From: Pseudomonas sp. KNUC1026
GTDB taxonomy: Bacteria > Pseudomonadota > Gammaproteobacteria > Pseudomonadales > Pseudomonadaceae
Direction of reading: 5' to 3'
Length of the DNA: 64,000 nt
Assembly: GCF_021650705.1 (NCBI RefSeq)
Contig: NZ_CP087138.1
Location: forward strand, 5,138,501 to 5,202,500
In this document: piece by piece, positions 18,784 to 27,171 of the stretch
Layout of the letters: every line of letters starts with the position of its first letter
Position numbering within the stretch: position 1 is the stretch's first letter
The notes under the pieces: generated by a model
Databases searched by the model: none
What the model was told of the DNA's origin: nothing
The model's input: only the letters and a program-made list of their open reading frames with translations
Made by a program: the position numbers and the translations under genes

Positions 18784-20080
18784 GGCCGGCCTCCCTGGCA
18801 GCAGTGGTGAACGGCGCTGGCGCCGGCATCGCCGAACGCAGCAGCACGTGCGACACCGCCATGCCGAGGAACAGGTTGCTCAGCGACAGCTCCAGCACGT
18901 CGGTGGTCCAGCTCACCAATACGTTGCAGAAGGTGATGGTGAGGTAGGCCACCGCGGTCGGCGAACGCTTGCGCAGCAGTTGCACCATCAGCGGCAGCAC
19001 CGCCAGGTACAGCGCGATCCCGGCCACGCCGAAGGCGGCCCAGAGGTACAGCAAGGTGTTGTCGCAGATCGCCGGGCCGCTGGCGCCGTATACCGGGAAC
19101 AGCGACACGCTGCTGCCGAACAGGCCAAAGCCTGCACCGAACAGCGACCAGTCCAGCCCCTGCTGGCTCTGTTGCAGGTAAACGTTGGGCCAGGTGTTCA
19201 CCAGGCGGTCGTAGAACGAGGCCAGCACCGAGGTGCCCTGGGCCTGCAACGGGTCGAAGTCCATGGTCAGGCCCATCACCGGCAGCGCCACGCCGATGCC
19301 CACCACCACGCACAGCGCCAGGCGGCTGAGCAGCGGTGCGCGCAGCAGTGGCAGCAGCATCAGGGTGAAGAAGAACGCCGCAGCGGTGGACTTGTTGGTG
19401 GTCATGTACACCGCACCCAGGCTGGCGCCGAACAGCACGGCGAGCTTGAGCCAGGAGCGGGTCCAGGCACTCAGGTACAGCGCCATGATGGCGATGATCA
19501 TCGCCGCCATGGTCGATTGCCGGGTGAAGCCGGCCAGGCGGTCGTCGTCGCCGGTGGTCCAGGCGGTGTTGCCCTTGAGTTCGGTGTCGCCAAGGTTGTA
19601 GCTGTAGCCCTTCCACGGCACCACCGAATAGCGGTCCAGCAGCAGGCCGAGAATCGAGGCCAGCAGGCACAGGCCGATCACCCAGGCCAGCAGGCGCTTG
19701 CGGTGCTCCAGATGCACGCCGCAGACCATGCCGAACAGCAGCGGGCTGTACATGAACAGGCTGAACAGCACGTTTTCCGGCGCCGCGCCATGCAGCATCG
19801 CCAGCAGGCTGGAGGCTACCAGGCCGAGCAAGGCCACCCAGAAAGTGCGGCTGACCTTAACCCGCAGCAGCTCCAGGGCGAACATCATCGAGCACAGTGC
19901 CTTGGGCAGGTACATCAGCGGCGCCAGGTGCGCCTGGTCGAGGTAGTAGCGCAGCGCCCCGGAGAACGTCTCGGTCACGATCAGGCTGATGGCGGTCCAC
20001 ACCATCAGCGTCGAGATCTGCACGCTCAGCCACGGCCGGGCTGCCGGCTTAGAGGCTGTGTAGGGCAAGGTCGTTATCAT
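18770..20080 (-). CDS. Wzy-like polysaccharide polymerase / O-antigen ligase family membrane protein
   Basis: A 436-residue protein has about 10-12 hydrophobic segments and one larger periplasmic loop near residues 295-365 (AQGTSVLASFYDRLVNTWPN through GASGPAICDNTLL). This is the O-antigen ligase/polymerase (Wzy_C/WaaL) layout. In a locus with a flippase, a BY-kinase and an export lipoprotein the most likely role is joining repeat units in the periplasm. ATG 20080 overlaps the end of the upstream glycosyltransferase gene by 32 bases. Sequence similarity alone rarely separates polymerase from ligase. Confidence 0.75.
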   Translation of the reverse strand: MITTLPYTASKPAARPWLSVQISTLMVWTAISLIVTETFSGALRYYLDQAHLAPLMYLPKALCSMMFALELLRVKVSRTFWVALLGLVASSLLAMLHGAAPENVLFSLFMYSPLLFGMVCGVHLEHRKRLLAWVIGLCLLASILGLLLDRYSVVPWKGYSYNLGDTELKGNTAWTTGDDDRLAGFTRQSTMAAMIIAIMALYLSAWTRSWLKLAVLFGASLGAVYMTTNKSTAAAFFFTLMLLPLLRAPLLSRLALCVVVGIGVALPVMGLTMDFDPLQAQGTSVLASFYDRLVNTWPNVYLQQSQQGLDWSLFGAGFGLFGSSVSLFPVYGASGPAICDNTLLYLWAAFGVAGIALYLAVLPLMVQLLRKRSPTAVAYLTITFCNVLVSWTTDVLELSLSNLFLGMAVSHVLLRSAMPAPAPFTTAAREAGHERV

Positions 20081-21295
20081 GGCGCGGGCTTCGCTGTTCG
20101 AGAACCTGTCGGAAAAGTTGCTGGTACTGCTCAAGCATTGCGTCCAGGTCCTGGAAGCGTTCGACGCTGGCGCGTGCCTGGCTGGCCAGGCGGTCGCGCA
20201 GCACCGGTTCCTGCCACAGCCGGCGCATGGCAAGGCCCAGGCTGGCAGGGTCGTCAGGGTCGCAGATCAAGCCGTTGACGCCGTCGCGGATGATCTCCGG
20301 CAGGCCGCCGCGCTGGCTGGCGATCACCGGCAACGCATGGCTGCAGGCTTCCACTGCCACCAGGCCGAACGGTTCGTTCCAGATCGATGGCACCACCGCC
20401 ACGTCGATCGTCCGGTAGAAGGTGTCGGCCGACTGGTAGCCGACGAACTCGATGTTCGGCGCGCCTTCGGCCAGCGCATGCAGCTCGCGCTCGTAATCCT
20501 GCTGGCCACGGCCGGCGATGCTCAGCGTGGCCGGGAACGGCAGCTTGCGGAACTGCTGGATCAGCCAGCGCAGGCCCTTTTGCTCCGACAGCGTGCCGAT
20601 GAAGCCGAAGCGCAGCGGCTGGCCCAGTTCACGCGGGCCGTCGGCGCCCAGGCTCAGCCAGTCATCGGCCGGGGTGTGGCGCTGTAGATCACTTGCGCGT
20701 GGGCACCGCGGAAGTAGCGCTGGCCGCGCAAGCGTTCGAGCAGGTAATTGCTCACGCCCACCACCGCATCGACCTTGGCCGAGCGTTCGGCGTGGCCTTG
20801 GCGAAAGCTGCGGCACAGGGTGCAGGGCGTGGTGCAGGGGCTTTGTTTCTTGAACATGTTGCTGCCCGGGCACATCAGGTAGAGGTCGTGCAGCACCTGC
20901 ACCACCGGCAGCCCGGCCTTGTGAACTTCATCCCAGGCCGCCACCGACCAGCCGGCCAGGTTATGGCACACCACCAGCTCCACGGCTTCACGCTCGATCA
21001 CTTCGGCAATGAAGCGGTTCATGCCGCTGTTATAGCGGTCGCGCAGGTGCCAGCCCAGCCGCGCGAGGGCGCCGGGGCGTTGCTCGCTGTAGTGCCAGTA
21101 GGTGTTGAGCAGGCCGGCGCGGTACACCTTCACCCCGCGCACGTAGCTGGCAGCCAGCCCCGGCTGCGGCCCGGTGGCCAGCACCACGACCTCATCGCCG
21201 CGCGCTTGCAGGCCTTCGACGGTGCGCTGCAGCACCACCTCGGCTCCGCCACCCATGTGGGGCGAATACAGGCTGCTCAGGAACAGGATTTTCAT
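20049..21295 (-). CDS. GT4-family glycosyltransferase; one frameshift
   Basis: The protein starts MKILFLSSLYSPHMGGGAEVVLQ, the glycine-rich loop of GT-B enzymes, and continues to VVGVSNYLLERLRGQRYF. After a single-base change near 20685 it resumes with LRFGFIGTLSEQKGLRWLI and ends with the donor site VPSIWNEPFGLVAVEACSHA (E-x7-E). About 415 residues. A cysteine cluster (CTTPCTLCRSF) sits in the middle, as seen in a subset of GT4 proteins. It overlaps the preceding GT2 gene by ATGA. Confidence 0.85.
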
Positions 21296-22293
21296 AGCGC
21301 GAAAGCCTCGTGCACACCCAGGCGCCCGGCTTCGCCGTCACGCATGGCTTGTTCGATCAGTTGCAGGCGCGGCCCGGTGCCTTTGCGGCGCGCCACCTGG
21401 CGCAGCAGCAACAGGAACAGCCCGCGGTTGAGGCGATACAGCCAGCGCTGGCCTGCCCAGACATGCTTGTCGAACCAGGCCTGGTTGCGTGCGGTGTAGT
21501 AGGCGCGCAGGTCGGAGCCGCCGAGCAGGAAGGTCTCGTAGATGTTGCGGGTGCGCGCCTTGGTGTTCCACGACTCTTCCAGGTCGTCGAGCAGCGCGCC
21601 GGTCACCAGGGTGATCTGCCCGCCCTGGGCGGTGATGCGCCAGGTGTATTCAGTGTCGTCGGCGTACAGCACCATCTCCGAGCGAGGCAGGCCGATCTTG
21701 CGGTAAAGGCTGGCGTGGGCCAGCAGGCCGCCGTAGGTGGTGAAAGGCAGGCGCACCTGTGCTGCCGGGTTGGGCTTGGGCTGCGGGCGGCCGAACGGCA
21801 GCCGGCGCCAGACCTTGTAGGGCAGTTGCAGGATGTGAAAGCCAAAGCAGCTCGAACGCCATTGCACGGCGAAGGCGCGCGGCACACCGGCGGCGAAGTC
21901 GGCCTGGTGGCCTGGGCGAAAACCGATCACCGCAGCGTTTTCCTCGCCGATCTGCGCCTGGCGCTCGGCCAGGCACTGGTGCAGGCGCTCGATGCTGCCG
22001 GCGGTGGGCGCGTTGTCGTCGTCCATCAGCCAGATGTGCTCGGCGCCGGCATTCAAGGCGGCCTCGATGCCGACCCGGTAGCCGTGGGCGGAGCCGGTGT
22101 TTTCGGCAAGCTCGACCACCTCGACCTGGCCGGGCCATTGCTGGGCCAGGCTGGCGAGGTTTGCCGTGGCGGCATTGCTGACCACGATCACCCGGCCGAT
22201 GAAGGGGCTTTGCAGCGAGCGTTCGATCAGCTCGCGCAGGTACGCGGCGCGGTCGCCGTAGGTCAGGGTGACCAGGGTAGTTTGAGCGTTCAT
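21292..22293 (-). CDS. GT2-family glycosyltransferase
   Basis: A 333-residue GT-A enzyme begins MNAQTTLVTLTYGDRAAYLREL. It carries the nucleotide-binding ENTGSAHGYRVGIEAAL segment and the metal-binding IWLMDDDNAPTAGS (DDD, DxD-type), then VLYADDTEYTWR as the acceptor-side acidic motif. The pattern resembles rhamnosyl- and galactofuranosyltransferase-type GT2 proteins. A hydrophobic tail (LFLLLLRQVAR) may hold it at the membrane. It follows the RfaH-like gene by ten bases. Confidence 0.88.
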   Translation of the reverse strand: MNAQTTLVTLTYGDRAAYLRELIERSLQSPFIGRVIVVSNAATANLASLAQQWPGQVEVVELAENTGSAHGYRVGIEAALNAGAEHIWLMDDDNAPTAGSIERLHQCLAERQAQIGEENAAVIGFRPGHQADFAAGVPRAFAVQWRSSCFGFHILQLPYKVWRRLPFGRPQPKPNPAAQVRLPFTTYGGLLAHASLYRKIGLPRSEMVLYADDTEYTWRITAQGGQITLVTGALLDDLEESWNTKARTRNIYETFLLGGSDLRAYYTARNQAWFDKHVWAGQRWLYRLNRGLFLLLLRQVARRKGTGPRLQLIEQAMRDGEAGRLGVHEAFAL

Positions 22294-22303
22294 GGCGGCT
22301 TCC

Positions 22304-22795
22304 TCAGCAGGCAGTGGCAAGGCGCGCCACGCGTTCGCGTGGCAGGCTGACGCGCTGCTGGCGTTGCAGCAGGTTGAGCAGGATTACCGCGCGCTGGTCG
22401 CCGTCGTTGCACAGGAAGATCGCCTGCAGCTCGCCGTTGCCGGCCTGCACCCGCACAGGTTCACCTTCACGCAGGGTTTGCAGTTGTGGCTCGGCCAGGC
22501 GCTGGCGCATCTGCTCGATCAGCGCGTCAGGCACCGCGCAGGGCGCTGGGCCGAACGCCACCACCCGGGCCACGCCACGGGTGGAGCGGATCGGGAACCA
22601 GCTGTCGGTCGGCGCCATGCGCAGGAACAGGTAGCCGGGGAACAATGCCTGTTCAGCACCCTTGGCGCCTGCCTTCACCGGGCGGTAGCACTCCAGCTGC
22701 TGGCGGCGCAGGTGCTCCTCGGCACGCGCTTCCTGGCGGGCCTTGGTCTGGATGAGGTACCACTGTGGCTGAGCGAAATTGATGAAGGCATTCAT
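22304..22795 (-). CDS. NusG/RfaH-family transcription antiterminator paralogue encoded inside the polysaccharide operon
   Basis: A 163-residue protein starts MNAFINFAQPQWYLIQTKAR, the NusG N-terminal opening. It contains EEHLRRQQLECYRPV and ALFPGYLFLRM, the RfaH/NusG signature, and a C-terminal KOW-like domain (EGEPVRVQAGNGELQAIFLC). Such specialised NusG paralogues bind RNA polymerase at ops-type sites and let it read through long operons; RfaH, LoaP and UpxY are described examples. Being inside a 16.6-kb operon suggests it acts on its own operon. ATG 22795 is 29 bases after the wbqC-like gene. The frame is intact. Confidence 0.88.
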   Translation of the reverse strand: MNAFINFAQPQWYLIQTKARQEARAEEHLRRQQLECYRPVKAGAKGAEQALFPGYLFLRMAPTDSWFPIRSTRGVARVVAFGPAPCAVPDALIEQMRQRLAEPQLQTLREGEPVRVQAGNGELQAIFLCNDGDQRAVILLNLLQRQQRVSLPRERVARLATAC

Positions 22796-22824
22796 GGTCG
22801 CGATCCTGTGCAACGTAATGGGGG

Positions 22825-23562
22825 TCAAGCCACGTGTTCGGTGGCGGCGCGGGCCGGCACACGGGTGAAGTCGGGCAGCCAGGCGCGGATGCGCTCGACC
22901 GGGTTGAACATCAGCACATCGATGATCGACAGGCTGGGCACAAAGGGCTCGCGCAGCTGCGGGTAGCTCAGCGGGTTCATCCGGTGGAACTCCAGGCTCA
23001 TGCCGGCTGCCTCGAAGTAATCACGGTCGTACAGGCCCAGGCCGCCGATCGGGTTCAGGTAATGGCGGCCGCCTACGCACTCCAGGGTGCGGATCACCCG
23101 GTGCTGCTTGTCGGCCACAGCGCCTACCGGCAGGGCCGAAGCCACCAGGATCGGCGTTTCGATGTGCAGGTAAGCGCACAGCCCGCGCAGGGTGTGTTCC
23201 AGGTAGCGCGCCAGGTTGGCCTGCGGGTGCAGCAACAGCGGCTCCAGCAGCGCCATGACCTGCTCGCGGTACGGCGCGCGGGCGTAATGCAGGTTCAGCG
23301 TGCGCAACAGTTTGCCCATGGCCGCTTCGGCGTCGCCGGCAAGCTCCCGCTGGTTGATCGCCAGGCCGTGGGCGGCCTTTTTCAGCGGCAGGCTGAAAGT
23401 CCACGGCTCGCCGTTGCAGAGGATGCGGTTGCGGTTGATCCAGCCGTCCTTGACGTACTGCAGGTCATCGCCCAGCACGAACACGTCGGCAGCGGCGATC
23501 AGCTGGAAGTAGCCCAGATAGGGGAACCAGTAAGGCTGCATCATCGCGACGGTGTGGGTCAT
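22825..23562 (-). CDS. WbqC-family protein
   Basis: This 245-residue protein begins MTHTVAMMQPYWFPYLGYFQL and has DVFVLGDDLQYVKDGWINRN, the conserved N-terminal signature of the WbqC-like family (PF08889). Members are found in O-antigen and capsule loci that make modified amino sugars; the biochemical role is not settled, with sugar acyl or amino-acid modification among the suggestions. It lies between the BY-kinase and the RfaH-like gene. With the DegT aminotransferase and the PhyH oxygenase of the same operon, it points to a decorated amino sugar. Confidence 0.85.
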   Translation of the reverse strand: MTHTVAMMQPYWFPYLGYFQLIAAADVFVLGDDLQYVKDGWINRNRILCNGEPWTFSLPLKKAAHGLAINQRELAGDAEAAMGKLLRTLNLHYARAPYREQVMALLEPLLLHPQANLARYLEHTLRGLCAYLHIETPILVASALPVGAVADKQHRVIRTLECVGGRHYLNPIGGLGLYDRDYFEAAGMSLEFHRMNPLSYPQLREPFVPSLSIIDVLMFNPVERIRAWLPDFTRVPARAATEHVA

Positions 23563-23578
23563 GGCCTGGGCTCCCTGC

Positions 23579-25786
23579 TCAGCGTTTGCGCGGCGAATAG
23601 TCGTAGCCGTAGGCGGCGGTGTCGTACTCGGCGGTACGGGCCTTGCGCTGCACGGCGTTGAAGATCGCGCCTTTTACCAGCACGCCGTTCTGCTCCAGGC
23701 GGCGCTTGGAAGTTTCGATTTCCTTCTCGGTGCTCTGGCCGAAGCGCGCCACCAGCAGGGTGGTGCCGGCCTGGCGGCCGACCAGGGCAGCGTCGGTGAC
23801 GGCCATGATCGGCGGGGTGTCGATCAGCACCAGGTCGTAGCGTGGGGCCAGCTCGCGCAGCAGCTTGCTGAAGTTGTCGTGCATCAGCAGCTCGGACGGG
23901 TTGGGCGCGGCGTAGCCACAGCTGATCAATTGCAGGTTGTCGATGCCGCTGTCGTTGATCACCTGCGCGTTGGCGGCGCGGGCTGCCAGGGCGTCCGACA
24001 GGCCCAGCTCAGGGTGCAGGCCGAAGGTCTTGGCCAGGTAGCCCTTGCGCATGTCGGCGTCGATCAGCAGCACGCGCTTGCCGGCCTGGGCCATGATCAC
24101 CGCCAGGTTGCCGCACACGAACGACTTGCCCACGCCCGGGGTAGGGCTGGTGATCATCAGGATGTTGTTGCGCGCTTCCATCATCGCGAAGTGCAGGCTG
24201 GTGCGCAGGCTGCGCAGCGACTCGACCGCCAGCTCCGCAGGCTCGGCCACGCTGAGCAGGCGCGAGCCCTCGCCCTGGCGCTGCTTCTTCAGTCGCTCCT
24301 GCTGGCGCGACAGCGGCAGCGAGGCGTACACCGGCATGCCGAGGTTTTCGATGGTCTCGGGGTTTTCCACGCCGCGGTAGAAGGCCTGGCGCAGGAACAC
24401 CACTGCCACTGCCAGCAGGCCGCCGAGCAGCGCGGCCAGGGCCACGATCAGTGCACGCATCGGCTTGACCGGCTGCTCGATGTTGCTGTCGGCCTTGTCG
24501 ATGATGCGCACGTTGCCGATGTTGCCGGCGCGGATGATGTCCTGCTCCTGTGCCTTGTTCAGCAGCAGGGTGTAGGTCTGGGTGGTCACCTGCATGTCAC
24601 GGGTCAGGCGCAGCAGCTCTTGCTGGGTTTGCGGCAGGCCCTTGATGCGCTGCTGCAGGGCGGCCTTCTGGCCTTCGAGTTGGCTGATCTGCTGGCTCAG
24701 GGCGATGGAGGCCGGGTGCTGGCGGGTGTAGAGGCGGTCCATGTCGGCGCGCTTGAGGCGCAGCTCGGAAAGCTGGTTTTCGAAGTTGACCACCTGGTCG
24801 AGCACCGAGCGGGTTTCCAGGGTGATATCCACCGACTTGCTCTTGCTCTGGTAGTCGTTCAGGGCTTTTTCCGAGGTTTCCAGCTGCTGGCGCACCAGCG
24901 GCAGTTGCGAGCGCAGGAACTCCAGGCGCTGGGCGGCTTCGGCCGAGCTGCGTTCGACGTTCTGGCGCACATAGAGCTGGCTCACCTCGTCGAGCACGGC
25001 AATGGCCTTGGCCGGGTCAGTGTCCTGGATCGACAGGTAGACGATGCCCGAATCCTTGCCGGCTTCGGCGATCTTCAGGCGGCTCTGGTATTCCAGCGCC
25101 GTGGCCAGGTTGCGGTTGCGGGTGAGGTAGAACTCGGTGCCGGGGCGGGCATTGAGCTCGGCCACTTGCAGCTGCACGCCGTTGTTGTCCAGCTCTTCAC
25201 CCACAGCGCCGTTGAGCAGCGTGTTGCCGTCCTTGTCGCGCAGGGTGAAGGTGGCGTTGTCACCGGCCACCAGCACCAGGCGCTGGCCGATGAGGTTTTC
25301 CGGCACGTTGAACGCATAGACGTCCAGCTTCTCGCCGCCCCAGGCGTAGCTGCCCAGGCCCAGCGGGGCAGGGGCGACGGCCTGGCCGGCTTCTGGGCTG
25401 AAGCGGCGCGCGTACCAGTGGCCGAAGCCTGGGAAGTAACGGGGCGTAGCGACCACGTCGAGCTTGAGGTCTTCGACCACCTTGGTCAGCACCGCACGCG
25501 ACTTGATCAGCTCGATCTCGGTGGTGGCTTCGGACACCGAGTTGGGCTTGCCGCTGATCACCGGGGTGGCTTCGATGCCGATCTTCTTCGGCTCGATCTG
25601 GATCATGGCGTTGGCCTGGAACACCGGCGTTGCGGTGACCGCGTAGAGAATCCCCAGCGCGGTGCAGGCGGCGACCATCGAACCGATCAGGGCCTTGTGG
25701 TCGACCAGGGTGCGCAGCACGGTGGCGATGTCGATCCGAGTGTCCTGGTACAGCTCCAGGCCTGAACGGTTCATAGCGGCGGTCAT
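23579..25786 (-). CDS. Wzc-like polysaccharide co-polymerase with BY-kinase (tyrosine autokinase) domain
   Basis: A 735-residue inner-membrane protein has an N-terminal Wzz domain with a first membrane segment near residues 32-52, a long periplasmic coiled-coil region, and a second membrane segment near 445 (RALIVALAALLGGLLAVAVV). The cytoplasmic kinase domain has Walker A TSPTPGVGKSF, Walker A' VLLIDADMRKG and Walker B LVLIDTPPIM. The C-terminus holds a cluster of four tyrosines (AEYDTAAYGYDYS), the autophosphorylation tail. It controls chain length and assembly with the phosphatase encoded just upstream. Its start overlaps that gene's stop as ATGA. Confidence 0.93.
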   Translation of the reverse strand: MTAAMNRSGLELYQDTRIDIATVLRTLVDHKALIGSMVAACTALGILYAVTATPVFQANAMIQIEPKKIGIEATPVISGKPNSVSEATTEIELIKSRAVLTKVVEDLKLDVVATPRYFPGFGHWYARRFSPEAGQAVAPAPLGLGSYAWGGEKLDVYAFNVPENLIGQRLVLVAGDNATFTLRDKDGNTLLNGAVGEELDNNGVQLQVAELNARPGTEFYLTRNRNLATALEYQSRLKIAEAGKDSGIVYLSIQDTDPAKAIAVLDEVSQLYVRQNVERSSAEAAQRLEFLRSQLPLVRQQLETSEKALNDYQSKSKSVDITLETRSVLDQVVNFENQLSELRLKRADMDRLYTRQHPASIALSQQISQLEGQKAALQQRIKGLPQTQQELLRLTRDMQVTTQTYTLLLNKAQEQDIIRAGNIGNVRIIDKADSNIEQPVKPMRALIVALAALLGGLLAVAVVFLRQAFYRGVENPETIENLGMPVYASLPLSRQQERLKKQRQGEGSRLLSVAEPAELAVESLRSLRTSLHFAMMEARNNILMITSPTPGVGKSFVCGNLAVIMAQAGKRVLLIDADMRKGYLAKTFGLHPELGLSDALAARAANAQVINDSGIDNLQLISCGYAAPNPSELLMHDNFSKLLRELAPRYDLVLIDTPPIMAVTDAALVGRQAGTTLLVARFGQSTEKEIETSKRRLEQNGVLVKGAIFNAVQRKARTAEYDTAAYGYDYSPRKR

Positions 25787-26238
25787 GGGTGTTGCTCCTG
25801 GGTGGTCAGGTAGGGCAGCCAGTCGTCGACACAGCGCGACAGGTGCTCGAAGGTTTGTTGGAAGGCCTTGCGTGGCTTGCGAAAGGGGTCAGCGATCTGC
25901 AGCTCGTTCTGCCATTTGCCGATCAGAAACGCTTTGCCGCGTACCTGAGGGGCCAGGTGCTGCACCTGGGCGATCTGGGTGTTTTCCATCAACAGCACCA
26001 GCTCTGCCCAGCGCAGCATGTCGGCGGTGACCTGGCAGCCGCGATGGGCCTGGATGTTCAGCCGGGCTTCGGCCAGCACCGCCTGGGCGTGCGGGTCGGC
26101 AGGCGCGCCGACGCAGGCTTGCAGGCCCGCCGAGGCGACCTCCACGGCCTGGCCGGCCAGGCGCTCGCGCAGCATGGCTTCGGCCATCGGGCTGCGGCAG
26201 ATGTTGCCCACGCACAGCACCAGCACTCTGCTGAACAT
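25783..26238 (-). CDS. Wzb/Etp-like low-molecular-weight protein tyrosine phosphatase
   Basis: This 151-residue protein has the phosphate-binding loop CVGNICRS (C-x5-R-S) at residues 9-16 and the catalytic Asp in IADPFRKP near residue 115. It should dephosphorylate the tyrosine tail of the Wzc-like kinase, the on-off cycle needed for polymer export. The length fits the family. The order phosphatase then kinase with an ATGA overlap matches other wzb-wzc pairs. Confidence 0.93.
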   Translation of the reverse strand: MFSRVLVLCVGNICRSPMAEAMLRERLAGQAVEVASAGLQACVGAPADPHAQAVLAEARLNIQAHRGCQVTADMLRWAELVLLMENTQIAQVQHLAPQVRGKAFLIGKWQNELQIADPFRKPRKAFQQTFEHLSRCVDDWLPYLTTQEQHP

Positions 26239-26241
26239 GGC

Positions 26242-27171
26242 TCAGCTCCGCGCGGCGCGCAGTTGCAGGCGCCGGAACAGGTTGCGGGTGACGTTGCGCA
26301 GCATCAGGCCCACGGCGAGCAGCTTCTGCCCCGGCGAGATGGCGGCCAGGGACAGGCCGAAGACCTGCACCAGGTAGTGTTCGTAGAGCAGTTGGTCGCC
26401 CTGGTTGTGGTAGTAGTTGGCCAGTGCCATGTGGGTCTGCAGCGACATGTGGATCTTTCGCTTGTTCGAGCGCATCGAGAAGATGCCCCCGTCGTGGCGG
26501 CGGTAACCGCCGGGCTGGATGCCTTCCATGAACTTGCCCTTGCCGTGGCTGCCCAGCAGCGACCACCAGCACAGGTCCAGCATCGGTGCGTGCTCCAGCT
26601 CCTTGGGCAGTACGCCCAGCACGTTGCGAAAAACCGCCGTAAGGGTTGAGATGCGGCGGCCCTTGAGCAGGTCCATGCCGGTGGCGTCGCAGCGCTGCGC
26701 CTTGTCGATCTGCAAACCGTGGGTGCCGTGCTGGTCGACCACCAGGGCGTCGTGGTAGGTCAACACGTAGTCGGGGTTGGCCTCCAGAAAGTCCACTTGC
26801 TGTTGCAGCTTGGTCCGGTCGCACCAGTAGTCGTCGCCGTCGCAATAGGCGATGTAACGGCCGCGGGCCATGTTGAACAGCGCAGGGAAGCAGTACTTGC
26901 CTTGCTGGTACTGGTTCTGCTCGTGGAACACCGGGCGGATCAGGTTCGGGTAGCGCAGGGCGTACTCGGCGATGATCTCGGTGGTGCCGTCATGGGAAGC
27001 GTCGTCGTTGATCAGGATCTCGAACGGGAAGCTGGTTTGCTGGCTCAGGAAGCTGTCCAGGGTCTGGGCGATCCATGCGCGCTGGTTGTATGCCGGGCAA
27101 GTGATGCTCACTACCGGCTCGCGTGCCTGGCCCCAGGCGAGCATGATCTGCTGCTCGGTTCTGTTGCTCAT
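26242..27171 (-). CDS. GT2-family glycosyltransferase
   Basis: A 309-residue GT-A enzyme has SITCPAYNQRAWIAQTLDSF, the metal site INDDASHDGTTEII, IAYCDGDDYWCD and the acceptor-side KGKFMEGIQPGGYRRHDGG. Its sequence is of the type found in capsule and O-antigen loci next to amino-sugar genes. ATG 27171 overlaps the wzx stop by ATGA. The phosphatase gene starts three bases after its stop. Confidence 0.88.
   Translation of the reverse strand: MSNRTEQQIMLAWGQAREPVVSITCPAYNQRAWIAQTLDSFLSQQTSFPFEILINDDASHDGTTEIIAEYALRYPNLIRPVFHEQNQYQQGKYCFPALFNMARGRYIAYCDGDDYWCDRTKLQQQVDFLEANPDYVLTYHDALVVDQHGTHGLQIDKAQRCDATGMDLLKGRRISTLTAVFRNVLGVLPKELEHAPMLDLCWWSLLGSHGKGKFMEGIQPGGYRRHDGGIFSMRSNKRKIHMSLQTHMALANYYHNQGDQLLYEHYLVQVFGLSLAAISPGQKLLAVGLMLRNVTRNLFRRLQLRAARS

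Noticed and set aside
17278..20278. Two long plus-strand open frames (about 510 and 498 residues)
   Set aside because: They lie antisense to the GH, polymerase and GT genes, which have full motif sets and overlapping starts on the minus strand.
23552..25765. 737-residue plus-strand open frame
   Set aside because: Antisense to the Wzc-like kinase gene, whose motifs are unmistakable. No domain is recognisable in the plus frame.
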